Assembly (NCBI RefSeq): GCF_001540865.1
Contig: NC_033621.1
Span: 16,708,191 to 16,772,190 of the forward strand
Direction: 5' to 3'
DNA from: Ananas comosus
Taxonomy: Eukaryota > Streptophyta > Magnoliopsida > Poales > Bromeliaceae
Length of the DNA: 64,000 nucleotides
How positions within the stretch are numbered: position 1 is the stretch's first letter; the number at the start of each line of letters is the position of its first letter. This document shows positions 11,435-23,124 of this stretch, piece after piece. The position numbers were made by a program, and so were the translations under genes. The notes under the pieces were generated by a model, which saw only the letters and a program-made list of their open reading frames with translations, was not told where the DNA came from and made no database searches.

Positions 11435-14400
11435 TGCATCGCATTCTTTTTTCTTCATTTATTTCATTTAGAAATAAACTTAGCTAGAAATGCGAATCAA
11501 CTAGTGTAATATACCGAACTTCTATAGTTATGAAGTTTCGGTGGATGTTAGGAACCATTAGAATCGTTCTGGCAAAGTTCGGGAGTGTTCGGGGGTTTTC
11601 GGTGCGCGTTGGGCGCGAAAACGAAACCCGAAAGGCTATGTTGGACCATGGACTAAATCCGGAATAAGCATATATGAAAAGATGGTTTAACCATGCTCAG
11701 AAATGTGTTTCGGGGTCTCGGTGCGATTTGAGGTGAATCGGAGCCCCTGGGAGCGAGAATGAAGCAAAACGGAAAAAGGCTGAAAATTGGCTAAGTACTG
11801 AAATTACTAGGCTNTTGGCTAAGTCCTGAAATTCTGGGCTGGAGGGGGCTACGGGGTCCGGACCCTCTAGCCAAGGTCCGGACCCCGAGAGTGAATTCTG
11901 CCCAGAATAGGTTGATGGCAGTTTGGTAATTAAAGGGAACTTTATATTAAGGGGGCTTCTTCTCCCTTTCTTCTCCTTCGCCAGCCAAACACACACACAC
12001 ACACACATATGCTTCTAGAGAGAGAAGCTCCTCTCCCTCTCTCTAGAATACTCTCTCCTCTCTCTCTAGATCTCTCTCCCAAAGTTGGGGTTTTGGAGGA
12101 GAAGGAGCTTGGGAACGCGTTGGAGGCGTCGGTTCGGGCCCTCGTGCGCTTGTTTGAGGGCCCTCGTGCGCTTGTTTGAGCGGGGTGCTTACGACTCGGC
12201 GTTCGCATTTTGGTAAGTGTTGAGATTTCTACTAAATCCTTCATGAATGATATTCTAGTAGTCTCTAGAGTATTATTAGCATGTTACTCCATATATTTTT
12301 GGAGTATTTGGGATGTATTAAGGCTAGGGCTTCAAATTGAGGTTTTGAGTAAATGAGGGTTTTGATCTCATTTAACCTTTTAATCCTCTAATTGAAGGTT
12401 AAAGTTGAGCCCTTGATGACCCTACGTTGTGGATTGTTGGGAGTTCAGTGATCGTTTGCGCGTATGAGCCGAACCGGATCACGAGTGCTGCGGGAGGCCG
12501 ATTGCAAGTGACTACAAGCAATCGGAGAGCGCTTCGAGGTGGGTTGTGCTCTACCGAAGCGATTAGGTCGCTTCCATGCCAAAGTGATGTGTGTTTCATT
12601 ATTGATGCATGAAGTGGTAGTAAAATTGCAAAGTGAATGAACGCATGAGCTAGATGCATGAGTTAAAATGCTAAAGTTAATGCATGAGTTAGATTCTAAT
12701 TGTAAATGCATAGATTGTATGCTAGAAAAAGGATACATGATTGAGATGTGCTAATTGGGTATGCATAATGTATGCTAAATGAATGCATGAGTTAAATGCT
12801 AAATGAATGCATAGAGTATATGCTAAGTGAATATATAACATATGTGCTAGTAATGAGTGCGTGTAATGGTAGTCCAAATTGTAAATGATGCATGAGATAT
12901 TTGCTAATTATGAATGCATGAGGTATGAGATAGATGTTAAAGAATGCATGAGTTGTATGCTAAAATGTATATTGACCACCATTTGGATAAGAACATAGGC
13001 ATGGGCATGAGATGCTAGAGAATATATGCATGATTCATATTGTAAGAATATACTAGAATGACATGAATGTTGAACTTGAGTCGATGAACTCTAAGTATAA
13101 TAAAGAACTAAACAAGTGTAGTATATAAAGGATCCTAAGTATGGATAACTAGGATAACAAGTATCATGAGTGGCATTGAAACCTAGTGTAAATGAACATA
13201 TGTGAATCATGAGTGGCAATGAACTTAGAATTAAGTAAACCTATGTTATGACACGAGTAGAATTGAACCTAGAGTCAAATGAACCTAGGGAGGAAAAAAC
13301 AAAAAACCTAGTGTTGTAGGACCTAGGCTATGAGCTTAGTAGTATTGGACCTAATGTTATAAACCTTAGGTTGAGGAATGGCTTGGACGTAGATAGGTCG
13401 ACACTATAGGGTATAAGACCAACCCTAGAGATGTGAATGTGGATTCCGGAATTCCTAAGAATGAAGGTTGCTAGTGCAGCGGATGAAACTTGCGACCGAG
13501 CGCAAGTGAATCATAACTGCAGGTATGTATGGTTATCCTTGCCCGGCAGTGATTCAACGGGTATGTGTGATTATCCTCGCTCGGTATGAGATTTAGCGCT
13601 AGGGTGCGTGGGGCATATTCCCCTCCCTATCGGGGGTCTTGGGCCGCGGGTGCGTGTGGCATATTCCCCTCCCATTGGGAAGATCCCTGACCACGGGTGT
13701 GCGTTGCTCTGAGCGACCCGTTGGGCGATGAGGTTTGTGGATTGGTGGCTGAGGTGCATGTGATAGTTCCTTCACCTCGAGCCTGACAGAGCGCGGTACT
13801 TCGCTGTTGATTGACTCAAGACCGAGTCGAGTGGCATAGTTGGCTAAGGTAAAAGTAATCTTAGGAAGGAATGACAAAGAATAAAGAATTGCAAGTAATA
13901 ACAAAGAGTGCCTAATTAATAAGAACGGCTAATGCTAAAGAATAGTAAAAAGTAAAGAACAGCTAGCGATAAACAATGGCTAAGAATAAAGAACGAGTAG
14001 TAATAAAGAATGACAAATGATAGAGAGTAGAATCAATTAATCTACTTATATGAGTTGCATAATTTACATATTGCATATTGTGAGGCATGAACATGATAAC
14101 TATTAGGTGCATGAATTATATATCTGTGGATATTTGTTGGACTAATATGTTTGCAGTGCCTCCTTTGGACCTGGTGGGTCGAGCTCTTTCCTTGGGTGGT
14201 TCTACCCACTGGAAACTATATTTATATAGTTCTCACCCCACATGATTTTGGGATTTCAGGTTCACACGCGAGCGGCGCGGCGGCGCGAGGAAAGGGCGTA
14301 GCTCCGTAGTTAGCGCTCTACCATTGAGACCAGATAGCAGTACCCTAAGTCGGCTTAGCTTAGGGGTATAGTGATGAAAAGACAAGAATGTGATAATTTG

Positions 14401-14579
14401 TAAGAACTTGATTGTATTTGGAAGTAAGAATGTAGCACACTGGATCTTTGCAAATTGCGAGGTTCGAGTGTTTGATGTGTACTCCGAACTTTTCCACACT
14501 TGGTGGAAGGCCGTAGATGGTATTCCGACCTAAAAGTTCGATCTCTAGAGTTTTGACTTTGTCCTGAGAGTTTTCACTC

Positions 14580-14800
14580 TCGGGGACCGGTCCCTGATAG
14601 GAGAGACCGGTCCCCTCAGAACAGTGTTGTGGCAGCCGGCGAGGCAACCGGTCCTTGGCGGGTGAGAGCGGTCCCCGAGCGCTTTTTCGCAAGGAGAGAT
14701 CGGTCCCACGCGGGGAGAGACCGGTTCCCGAACGTTAGTTTTGCTGGACGAACTGAGAGACCGGTCCCAGGTGTCGGGGAGACCGGTCCCTCAGCGCGAA
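14580..14800 (+). repeat. Second array of ACCGGT palindromes
   Basis: About eight GACCGGTCCC-like words lie between the LTR start and its TATA-like box, in the same relative position as the array at 2965-3185. Spacers differ between the two arrays, so the words are better conserved than their surroundings. Confidence 0.8.
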
Positions 14801-16131
14801 AACTGCCCAGACCGGGCAGTGCACAGGGTGATTCTTTGAGGGGCTTATATGGATTTTATTGCTTCTAAGGGCCTTAAGGCCATTTCCACCCTCTCACTCT
14901 CTCATTTCTCCCCCCCTTACACTTCTAGAGAGAGAAGAAGGAGGAGAAGAAGAAGAAGAAGTTGGAGGAGAGCAAGATCTTGAGGCTTGGAGCATCTTTC
15001 TCTCCCTTTTGCTCACCATTGGAGGCTTGGGGCTTGGGCTAGGAGCTCGATATAGGATCAATCTACAACCCTAAAGCATTTTGAGCTTGGTTTGGATCTT
15101 CTCTTGAGGCTAGTTGCTTATTTCTTCCCTCTAGACCTATTTTTGGTAGATTATGGGAGATGAAATCCTAGAAATGAGATTTAGGGTTTATTTTGGAGAT
15201 TTTTGATTTGAGGGCTTGGAGACCTAATTGATGGGTTTAGAACCTTCCTCTAGATTGGGTTGGAAAGGTTATTGCTCTCTTTGGAAGCTTCGTAAGGGAT
15301 TTCATCACAAGAGGTGAGTTATGCCCTCTATGATTAGATGGTTAAGATTGAGCTTTTCGATATTCGTTTCGATTGTGTAACTCTTGTTCCTACATCTTTA
15401 GGGTGCTAGGAGATTAGTGGACAGCTTCGTCGGAGCTTACGAAGGGTTTTGGTATCATCGGTGGGTTTGGCTTCATGAACACGGGGCAAAATGGCCCCTA
15501 TGTTTTTTTTACTTGTCGTATAGTATTTTTGAATGCAAATCCATGCTAAATATGAATTATGTGAATTTTAGAACACTTAAAATGCATACATTATATATGA
15601 TAAAAATTTCACTCTATATAGTAGAGCCTTATGGATATGCTGCATGCATGTGAAAAGTAATCGCATAAGCGAGTGGAAAACTTGTCTTCTATACTTAAAA
15701 TGACTCATATTATGCATTTAAGAACATAATTATCATGCTAGGACTCGTTGAACAAAAGTGTCATAAAGGGGCACTTGAAACTAGTAAACTATAAAAATGC
15801 AACATAGAGACATAGTGATAGGCCATTGGACATCGACTATATTCCATATTAGAAACATGATGACATAGTGATAGGCCTTTGCGACATTCGATATATTTCA
15901 TGTTCATAGACATGAGGACTTGAGACTTGAGACAGACTTATACGCATGCTTGCTATTGTACTCATTAGCACATGCTTGTGAGGGTCGCTCCCTACAAACC
16001 GGCACTCCGGAGTTAGCCATCGCGATACATTCGCCGTGCGGGATTGGGCACCAAAGTGGATTGCCGTGAAAAAGGCTCATCTCTAAGAGTAGGGATGTTG
16101 ACTAACACGGGGCCATTAGGCACGGCACCGG

Positions 16132-16250
16132 CCAGACAGCCTCCGGGTGGGTCTTACAAGCCAGACAGCCTTCGAGTGGGTCTTTATGCTAGACAACCTT
16201 CGGGTGGGTCTTCATGCCAGACAGCCTTCGGGTGGGTCTTATCAAAGTTG
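16132..16250 (+). repeat. 30-bp tandem repeat, four copies
   Basis: Four units of about 30 bp are built on CCAGACAGCCTTCGGGTGGG with minor changes. They lie inside the presumed leader intron of the LTR. Spacing and divergence fit an ordinary minisatellite, not a CRISPR array. Confidence 0.85.
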
Positions 16251-17390
16251 AACTTTAAACAGTCAAAGTGACAAGTGGACATTGACTAGAATAGTAAGCA
16301 ATGACATCTTTACTATTTACATTGTGGACATTAGGTTAGTTGCATACGTATGCATTTACATGTGGGATACTCTTGTGCACATACTTGTAGTAGTTGCTTT
16401 CTTACTTATGCAAATCATGCTAAGTAGAGACATCATGGTTGAGTAGCATTCATGTTTATTTCCTAGTTGTTCTTACCGCTTTTGCTTATACTTATACACT
16501 GACCCCTTTTTGTAGCTTTTGGGCCTAGTGGCGCATTTCACTAAAGTTAGTAATTGCCCACTGGGTACTATTATTTAATAGTTCTCACGCCCCCTGTTTT
16601 ATGATTTTTTTTTCAGAGCCTTCGGCACCGGCGGAGACACGGGATCGCGGCAAGGCAGTCGCGTAGCTAGTTAGCGGGGAGCTACTGTTGAGCTTAGGTG
16701 GTTTACTCTTTCTTTATTGTATTAGCGAGAGAGAGAGAGATTTTGAGTACCATGAATAGAGAGACCACTTATATACTCTTTATGTTTAGTTTTTGTATTT
16801 GGGATTTCCTTTGTACTACTTTATGGCTTTATTAGTGGATTTCAGTTTTTTTTTCTTACTTTCACCCCTGTGTAGAACTTAGTTATTTATCTTACTCTGA
16901 TGTCGTTAGATTCCTTTGTTCTACTGCTTTATTTACCGTTTTGTTTTAGACGTCTTGTATGTTTTAGACATATGATGGGTCTGGGCACGCACCGTGCGGG
17001 CTTCCGCTGGGTCCCGGGGCGTGACAAAGAATCGAACAATTAAATATGTAGAATGTACTATGTGATGTAAATGTTAAACTGGAATGAATGCTTGTAATAG
17101 TATAGATGTATTTATGATTTCGATACCTTTCTTATGCAATCTTTGTTGTATGTTGTTCCTGGTTGGAACCTCACGCATTGTATGAATTATGACGCCTTGG
17201 ACGTACATGGGAGACTCTGTCCGCGGTATAGGAAAAATCCTGTCTGTTCGGCGGTCTGTTGGCGTGCCCGAATCCAACCAAAGAGGTGGGCTCGGGGCGT
17301 GACAACTAGGAATTGAACTTGCGACCTCGGGTACCAACCACCAAGCCCTTTGCCACTTGCTCTAGGGACGGTTGATTGCATCGCATTCTT

Positions 17391-18234
17391 AAATTCCTAT
17401 TATAGAAGTCTTAGGATTAGGCTTTAGACTATGCTTAGTTTTGAAATAAGTTTTTCAGGAATAACATTTTTTATATTTGGGGTAACTAATTACTCTGGAT
17501 AAATAAAAATAAATAAATAGTTTTTTTTTCTAGTCTTATCATTTTAATACTAAAAATCTAAAATCAGTTTTTAAAGTCTTAGATGGATGGGTATAAAATT
17601 TACACGAAGCATTTTCCTAGCTAGATATTAGGTGTGATGCTTGATGCCCCAGGAGTGTGTAGTAGCTTTCAAATTTGATGTATTGTAGTACCCTAGGTAT
17701 TTTACGGTAAACTTTCTAAGGAGGGTGTTGTATTTTGCAATCTGATACAGTTTTCGATAAAACAAAACGTACCATCTTTATGGTTTACCAGTGTAGGTCT
17801 TATAATACACCACGGTGCAATTTGGCGTGATATGATTATGTTTTGAAGATGAAATTGCAATTTTTACAATTTGTGAAAAGGGGTATTGCGCGAAGGGGTT
17901 ATCATTTCATGTAAGAAATTTTGGAATTTCTGTATGTGGATGGACTCATGTGAAAGTTGACCAGGGAGGATTGCCTGAACTCAAGCTTTACGAAATTTTG
18001 ATATTCCTATGAAAATTGGCACCCAATTGAAGTTGGAGAGAGTGAGTCACTCAAAGGATCAATTCTGTAAAGAGTTGCAATTGGAAGGGCTTCTACGCAA
18101 AATTCTTTCTTATTGCGGGCCTCTGTGCAAAGAGGAAATGCCAGGGGAGCTAGTTACAATTGTTACATAAGATTTTTGCATATATACGTATATGGTATAT
18201 GTATATGTATTTTGCATATACATAGATAGTATTC
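17391..18234. other. Unassigned sequence
   Basis: The stretch is AT-rich with no convincing gene, element border or repeat beyond a few runs of A or T. It may be a decayed element. Confidence 0.5.
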
Positions 18235-18430
18235 ATGTATATAGGTTTTAAATTAACCCTATTCCCCCTTCCTCTTCTCTGTTTGTCTCAGCTGCCGCCT
18301 CCTTTTCCCGTGATCGTCGGTGCCGACGAACCCCCAGCAGGTCTCCAGCCAGCAGACTGCGTCCCAACTCATCTATCTCTCTCTCTCCCTCTCCCTCTCC
18401 CTGTCTACTTATGTATATTTTCAGAGTTGG

Positions 18431-18466
<36 letters not shown>

Positions 18467-18814
18467 TCTTGGGTTAAGGCCGGCACCGCCACGGGCGACG
18501 CCATCACCTCCAGCGTCACTGCCGCCAGATCTAGACGGAGTACCTTCGATGAACCCCTCCCCCCCTCCCTTGCGGGTTCCTCCCTAGTCGCAGAACCCCC
18601 TCACGGGTTCTCTTCCTCATCTTCTTTTTGTTTCTTCTGGCCGAGCTTGCCCTTTGGCCACCCTTGCCATGGCCGCCACCGGCTAGCATGTGCTCTGGCA
18701 TCCCCTTTCCCCGGCCAACTTCTCCCTGTCCCCTGCTGTACCAGCATCCCTTCCTGGATTGCTAGTCCTATTGCTGTTGCTGTTATTAACTATTGGACCT
18801 TGAAGTAGGCCGTA
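18235..18814 (+). other. CT-rich, open-frame stretch of unknown origin
   Basis: The composition changes sharply to C-rich with CT microsatellites at 18380-18410 and 18432-18468. Overlapping open frames (162 codons at 18320-18808) encode low-complexity Ser/Leu sequence and then an Ala/Ser/Pro-rich part. No domain is recognised. The stretch ends at the start of a reversed LTR fragment. It could be a truncated 5' region of a gene or captured sequence; it is not supported as a gene. Confidence 0.3.
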
Positions 18815-19485
18815 TGTCACACTTCGGGCCACAGCAAAAGCCCGTCGGGTGCGTACACAGACCCGCTGTGCACACCAAAAATTCCAATGTACACAAGGCG
18901 TCTACAACAATCATAGAGAGGAATAATATGATCCATCCTAAATAAGGTAATCAGAGTAAGAACATACAACGACTAGATTCAAAATTTTGAAACTAATATC
19001 TCAAGATTACAATAATCCAATCATGAGTACAATATAAATCCAAGGGATCTCAAATAGGGTACAATAAACTCCACTGAATAGCTAAATAAATAATCTCATG
19101 GGTTCATCTATCAGAACATCGTAAGGCTCTAACTAGTCGCTGCCCCCTTGCCACGATCCCTAGCTTTTCCTGCTGCGGAAGGCTCTGAAACAAAAACAAT
19201 CAATCAATGGGGGTGAGAACTATTAAACAATAGTTTCCAGTGAATAAGCCGCCGAGAGTGGCAAAATACACTGCTAGGTCAACTGAGGCATAGATACGAT
19301 ACGAGAAGTACATAATGTAAATGCAGCAAGTAAAAGAATAACTTCAACTATATCATGCCTCTACATGAAATGTCATTAACATGTATATAAATTTCTTTCC
19401 TACAATTACATGCAGAAGTAATTGTGTATGCTACATTAAAATGCTAGTCCACATTTAAACCATGAACAACTATTATGATGCAAGT
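18815..19485 (-). mobile_element. Reversed long-LTR fragment
   Basis: It starts TGTCACACTTCGGG, the reverse complement of the shared LTR 3' end. It then shows, reversed, the conserved module: CTG (reverse of CAG) at 19185-19187, hairpin 19219-19234 and the CCAGTG word. The right border is lost, grading into short repeats at about 19486, and no target duplication was seen. Confidence 0.6.
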
Positions 19486-19682
19486 CTCTTAAGGGGGTGC
19501 AATTTAAATATCTCTTCTCTCCAGTTTAAAATGCTAGTCCACATTTAATCCTAACTCTACAGTTTAAATAAGAGGAGAAATAGTGCAATAAGAGCAGAAA
19601 CAATATAAATATCTCTTAAAGGGATACAGTTTACATCGCAAAGAGCGTAAGAAGAGGAGAAACAGTGTAAATATCTCTCAAA
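19486..19682. repeat. Short imperfect repeats interrupted by the CACTA element
   Basis: Words such as AGTGTAAATATCTCT and GTGCAATTTAAAT recur every 20-30 bp here and again at 25874-26100 on the far side of the CACTA element, so both belong to one older repeat. Its class is unknown. Confidence 0.6.
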
Positions 19683-19707
19683 GAACACTACAAGAAAAAG
19701 CAAATTT

Positions 19708-19990
19708 GGCGGCGACTTTTTCGTGGCGACAACAGTTGTCGCCACGAATGTAGAAAATATGGTGGCGACATAAAAATGTCGCCGCCAATACACAAATAAT
19801 GGTGGCGACATATAAATGTCGCCGCCAATACACAAACAATGGTGGCGACAAATAAATGTTGCCGCCAATACACAAACAATGGTGGCGACAAATAAATGTC
19901 GCCGCTAATATATAAATAATGGTGGCGACAAATAAATGTCGCCGCCAATACATAAACAATAGTGGCGACAAATATAGGTCGCCGCCAATA
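19708..19990 (+). repeat. CACTA 5' subterminal repeats
   Basis: About six units of roughly 40-45 bp each carry GGTGGCGACA, an AT spacer and TGTCGCCGCCAAT. The GGCGACA/TGTCGCC pair is inverted within each unit. Such arrays are transposase-binding regions in known CACTA elements; that role here is inferred. Confidence 0.85.
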
Positions 19991-20222
19991 TTTAATAAAT
20001 GTCGCGCGGAGTATTTCCAGACATCCCGCCCTTAATTCCCTCCGCCTTTTTGGATCAGAAAGTTATCTTCTTTCATCTCCCTCTCAATTTCTCTCTTTCG
20101 CCTCCTCCTCTCCGCCCACCCTCTCTCTCTCTCTCTCTCTCTCTTCGTACGCTCTCATCATCCTCTCTTTCCCTCTTCATCGTGCTAAAACCCTAATTTC
20201 CAATCGTTTTCGCTCTCTAGCC

Positions 20223-20719
20223 ATGGTCGAGCGACGATGGAGGCCTCTAATCCTCGCCTCCACCCGCGCCATCCTCGACTCCGTCGTCAACTCCGCCAAA
20301 TCCATCAGCGCCGCGGAGGACGACGGCGTTCTCCGCCCTCGTAGGTCTCGCTTCGCCAACGAAGATGGGGGCTCCGCCTCCGCCTCGCTCCGGCTCAAGG
20401 CCGGGATCTCGTGCGGCGCCTGCCCCCAGAGACGCGTGCGTACTACGCCAAGTACGCACGCGAGAACTTCGTCAACTACCGCGACGCCGATCCCTCCACC
20501 TCCCTCTCCGACCTCCTCCGCCGCGCCTACTCCTACTCCACCTGGGTTCTCAACAAGGTCCCCGTCCCCCCCCCACCAAAACTCTACCTACACGCGAACC
20601 CTAATCTCTTTCCCCCAACCTTTTTTTTTTTTGACTTCTTTTGTGCGTGCTTTTGTTTTTTATAGTACTCGCTCGACGAATAAGCTGTGGCGAAGCTCAA
20701 GGAGATATATGGGTGCTGA
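20223..20719 (+). pseudogene. Broken LYR-family protein gene captured by the CACTA element
   Basis: A GC-rich frame opens at ATG 20223 and reads about 60 codons ending LRLKAGI. At about 20408 the homology shifts to another frame with RLPPETRAYYAKYARENFV and later LLRRAYSYSTWVLNK, which resembles plant LYR-motif (Complex1_LYR) small proteins. A GT-AG intron at 20558-20665 leads to an exon reading YSLDE, a TAA (20681-20683), then AVAKLKEIYGC and TGA (20717-20719). The frameshift looks like one missing base, and the TAA sits where the frame otherwise continues. Family call is from memory of conserved words. Confidence 0.65.
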
Positions 20720-21255
20720 GCAGTGGCGTTGGGGGCGCGCCTCATACACGCACGGTACCTGTTTGATGAAATTCCTGTGTTAAGAGTTTTTTTTTCTTTG
20801 GTTTCTTTAACTTAAATAAATTAGTGTTTTTTTAAAAAAAAAGGAAGTGCGGAATTGATCTGAACAATGTGGGTTGTTTCGGGACCACTATGCATGTTTT
20901 TGAAGTTTTGATTTTGCTTGGCGTCGTTGATTTTTGAATCAGTTAGCAATTCTCGTACTTTACTGAAACAGGGATTCAAATCTCCGACCTCATAATTCTG
21001 ATGCTCGAGATGCCATGGTTTGGCCTTAAAAATAATGGTACATAAATTGTGCATTTGGTCTTCAAACTATAAAGTCCGTGGCAAATTTTAATTTGTTTTA
21101 ATCTTTAGCTTAAATTTTAAAATAATTACAATCAAATTCTGTAACATAATTTAGTTGACTAAATATTAATATATAATCAATGCAGAAATAATGTAATAGT
21201 TGACTAATAATATATAGTGACGTTACATTACCTTTACATTACCTAAGGGGGGAAT

Positions 21256-21385
21256 TATGGCATGTCGTTCACGAAGGGGGCGGCGCAAATGAGGAGTTTA
21301 ACGAGTTGTCGTCCTTCGTAGGAGTCTCCGCCGACGTTCTCAGGAGACACAGTGAAGCTTTTGGCATCTATTCTTGCACTCAAAG
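21256..21385 (+). pseudogene. Unidentified exon-like fragment in the CACTA element
   Basis: An open frame of about 43 codons containing EEFNELSSFVGVSADVL and RRHSEAFGIYSCTQR ends at a donor-like AGGTAT. Codon composition looks like real coding sequence and unlike its AT-rich surroundings. I do not recognise the gene. It may be a further captured exon. Confidence 0.4.
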
Positions 21386-22536
21386 GTATTTTTAGCATGT
21401 AATGTGATTGTTAACTTCACCCAATAAATTATGGTGATTTCTTTGGATATGTACTGCTTTTTTTTTTGGTTTAAGTGTGATTAATCACCTCTTCTTATAG
21501 TTCTGCTTTTACCCCTTGAAAAAGTTGTCAGATAGCATTTCATTTTTTCTTTTCCTGTCTACTGGACATGGCAACTCTCATAAAGTGACTTTTTTTACTA
21601 ATTTAGTTTTTCTGTCTACTGGCCATTTGCAATGTCATACATTGGTTCGATGATGTTCAATTTTCAACAAAAATGCAGCTTTGTGCTTTCTTTCTTGCTC
21701 ATTAATTGAAGAAGATCTGCCATTCATTTGTCTATTGATTAAATTATTTTAAACCAAAGTGATGCTCATGCCTTCATGACGCCATTCATTCAATTTTTTA
21801 ATCAAAGTGATCTGTTGCAAGTTAGGTCTTAGCTGTATAGACGTATGTTATTGTGTAGCAGGAAACATCAGGTACCAAATGTAAACTGCTGCGTGGCAGC
21901 AGGGAGACTTTGGTCTTTTGGCTGTTGATCTTATCTCCACAGGGGCCAGCTCGACTCCTGAAGTTACCTGAGAGTTACTGGAGCTCAGGGGAAGGGTTTG
22001 GCACCTCTCCCACTCTCTCTCTCTAGGGTTTTTCTCTCTCTAACTAGAATTAAGGGTTTTAGCCTATTTTTTCTTCTCCTTCTTTGATGCTAGCTGTCTT
22101 GGGAGACCTTGGAGCTATTGTAGAAGGGTGAAGAAGGTGTTTGGGAAGTGTTTCGCAGCTCTAACACAGCAGGTAGCTGGGTGGAGGTTTGCTAAGGTAA
22201 TTAACCTAACTACCTAGTAGCTTGATGCTTTAATGGTAGAGTTGAGTGTGATTTCGGGTTCTTTGTACCCAGCTTATGTCAGGAGAGTTCTATCTAAATA
22301 AGTGAGATTTTAACCTCAATTATGTGATTACATAAGTGTAATAATGCAGTTTTGGGTGCTTGTACACACCTTATAACTGTGATTTGGGGCAACTTTTGAA
22401 GCTGGTTAAGGTGCTTTAACTCGCGGTGAAGGGGAATTTAAGTTAAATCCTAGTGGTGCATTTCCTTGTTTGTTGTAAATTTTTATGTGAAATGCAATTG
22501 GGTTTGCAGCTAAAAGATAGGTTTCTAATGATGCAG

Positions 22537-22643
22537 GGGATTCAGCTATCATGGGCATTGTAGATATTGATAATGACAAAGCCAATCCTCAAATGTGCAG
22601 CCTTTATGCATCGGAGATATATACAAATCTGTGTGCTACAGAG
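22537..22643 (+). pseudogene. Cyclin A exon fragment captured by the CACTA element
   Basis: After an acceptor-like GCAG, the frame reads DSAIMGIVDIDND, then NPQMCSLYASEIYTNLCATE, and ends at GAG followed by GTATAC. The VDIDND...NPQ.CS.YA.EIY pattern is the segment just before the cyclin box of plant A-type cyclins. No other cyclin exons were seen nearby, so it is a single-exon piece and not a gene. Confidence 0.75.
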
Positions 22644-22763
22644 GTATACATGGTGTATTTCTCTAGACATCATAGTATCTGGGTACTAACTTCATTGTCA
22701 TTAATTTTCTAGGAGAGACTAGCAAGTTGAGGCCTTGCTTTGTAACTTGTTTCTTTATAGTGA

Positions 22764-22910
22764 CGTTTTTGATATTTGAGATGTCCTAGCTTTTAGGATT
22801 TACCAATATGCATTTTCATAATTTCATATGTATAATACTGCTTTTAGGATTTACCAATATGCATTTTCATAATTTCATACGTTTTTGATATTTGAGATGT
22901 CCTAGCTTTT
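22764..22910 (+). repeat. A-B-B-A direct duplication
   Basis: A 31-bp block (22764-22794, repeated at 22880-22910) flanks two copies of a 39-bp block (22790-22828 and 22841-22879). All are in the same orientation and almost identical. The order A-B-spacer-B-A points to two overlapping local duplications or template switching inside the CACTA element. Confidence 0.9.
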
Positions 22911-23124
22911 GATCCCTAGGTTGTTATCTATCTGACGCAAGTGTGAACCTTCTCAGAATTGAATTAGCTCTTGTTGTTGCCTTTTGTTTTGTACTCCAAT
23001 GATCTCTTTGCTCCAATAACTCCCTGTGCTGGTAGTAATAGTTACTATCTTCTGCTTTTGAAAATATTTAAACTTGGAAAGAAAGCATAGAAACTGTAGC
23101 TGATGCAATTTTGCATGCTTTGCT

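Larger units (their letters stand above)
14431..17026 (+). mobile_element. Solo LTR nested in a solo LTR, 2596 bp, TSD AAGAA
   Basis: It starts TGTAGCACACTGG and ends CGGGGCGTGACA. Both flanks are AAGAA (14426-14430 and 17027-17031). Parts: ACCGGT array 14580-14800, TATA-like TTATATGG near 14845, CT/GA leader 14880-14960, donor-like GAGGTGAGT at 15312-15320, a 30-bp tandem array at 16132-16250, hairpin 16567-16582 and CAG 16614-16616. It is the cleanest complete copy in the window and the best reference for the superfamily. Confidence 0.92.
11505..17304 (+). mobile_element. Solo LTR, about 3.2 kb net, TSD ACTAG
   Basis: It starts TGTAATATACCGAAC, ends CGGGGCGTGACA, and has identical 5-bp flanks ACTAG (11500-11504 and 17305-17309). 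Inside, in order: a TCCGGA palindrome pair 11849-11892, TATA-like TTTATATTAAGG 11940-11951, CT/GA-rich leader 11960-12080, donor-like GGTAAGT at 12211, a long AT-rich part, hairpin 14214-14231, CAG at 14257-14259, then the shared tail. A second solo LTR is nested at 14431-17026. An N at 11814 sits in a local duplication. Confidence 0.9.
11435..17390 (-). mobile_element. Au-like SINE split by a solo LTR, 14-bp TSD
   Basis: The flanks at 11435-11448 and 17377-17390 are the identical 14-mer TGCATCGCATTCTT. Between them, after removing the LTR at 11505-17304, remain about 120 bp that read on the minus strand as a SINE. It has GTGGCAAAGGGCTTGGTGG, a B-box-like GGTCGCAAGTTCAATTC, then TTTATTTCTAAATGAAATAA and an A-rich tail. 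The second SINE at 27187 has the same parts. The Au family name is from memory of its general shape. Confidence 0.8.

Noticed and set aside
17310..17376. tRNA gene on the minus strand
   Set aside because: The box-B-like word is present, but the arms do not fold as a tRNA and the sequence continues into a SINE body with an A tail and a 14-bp duplication.
19962..20783. A single 273-codon gene
   Set aside because: The long frame continues past the point where the LYR-like homology moves to another frame, then reads low-complexity Pro/Thr/Ser. It merges a real exon start with a shadow.
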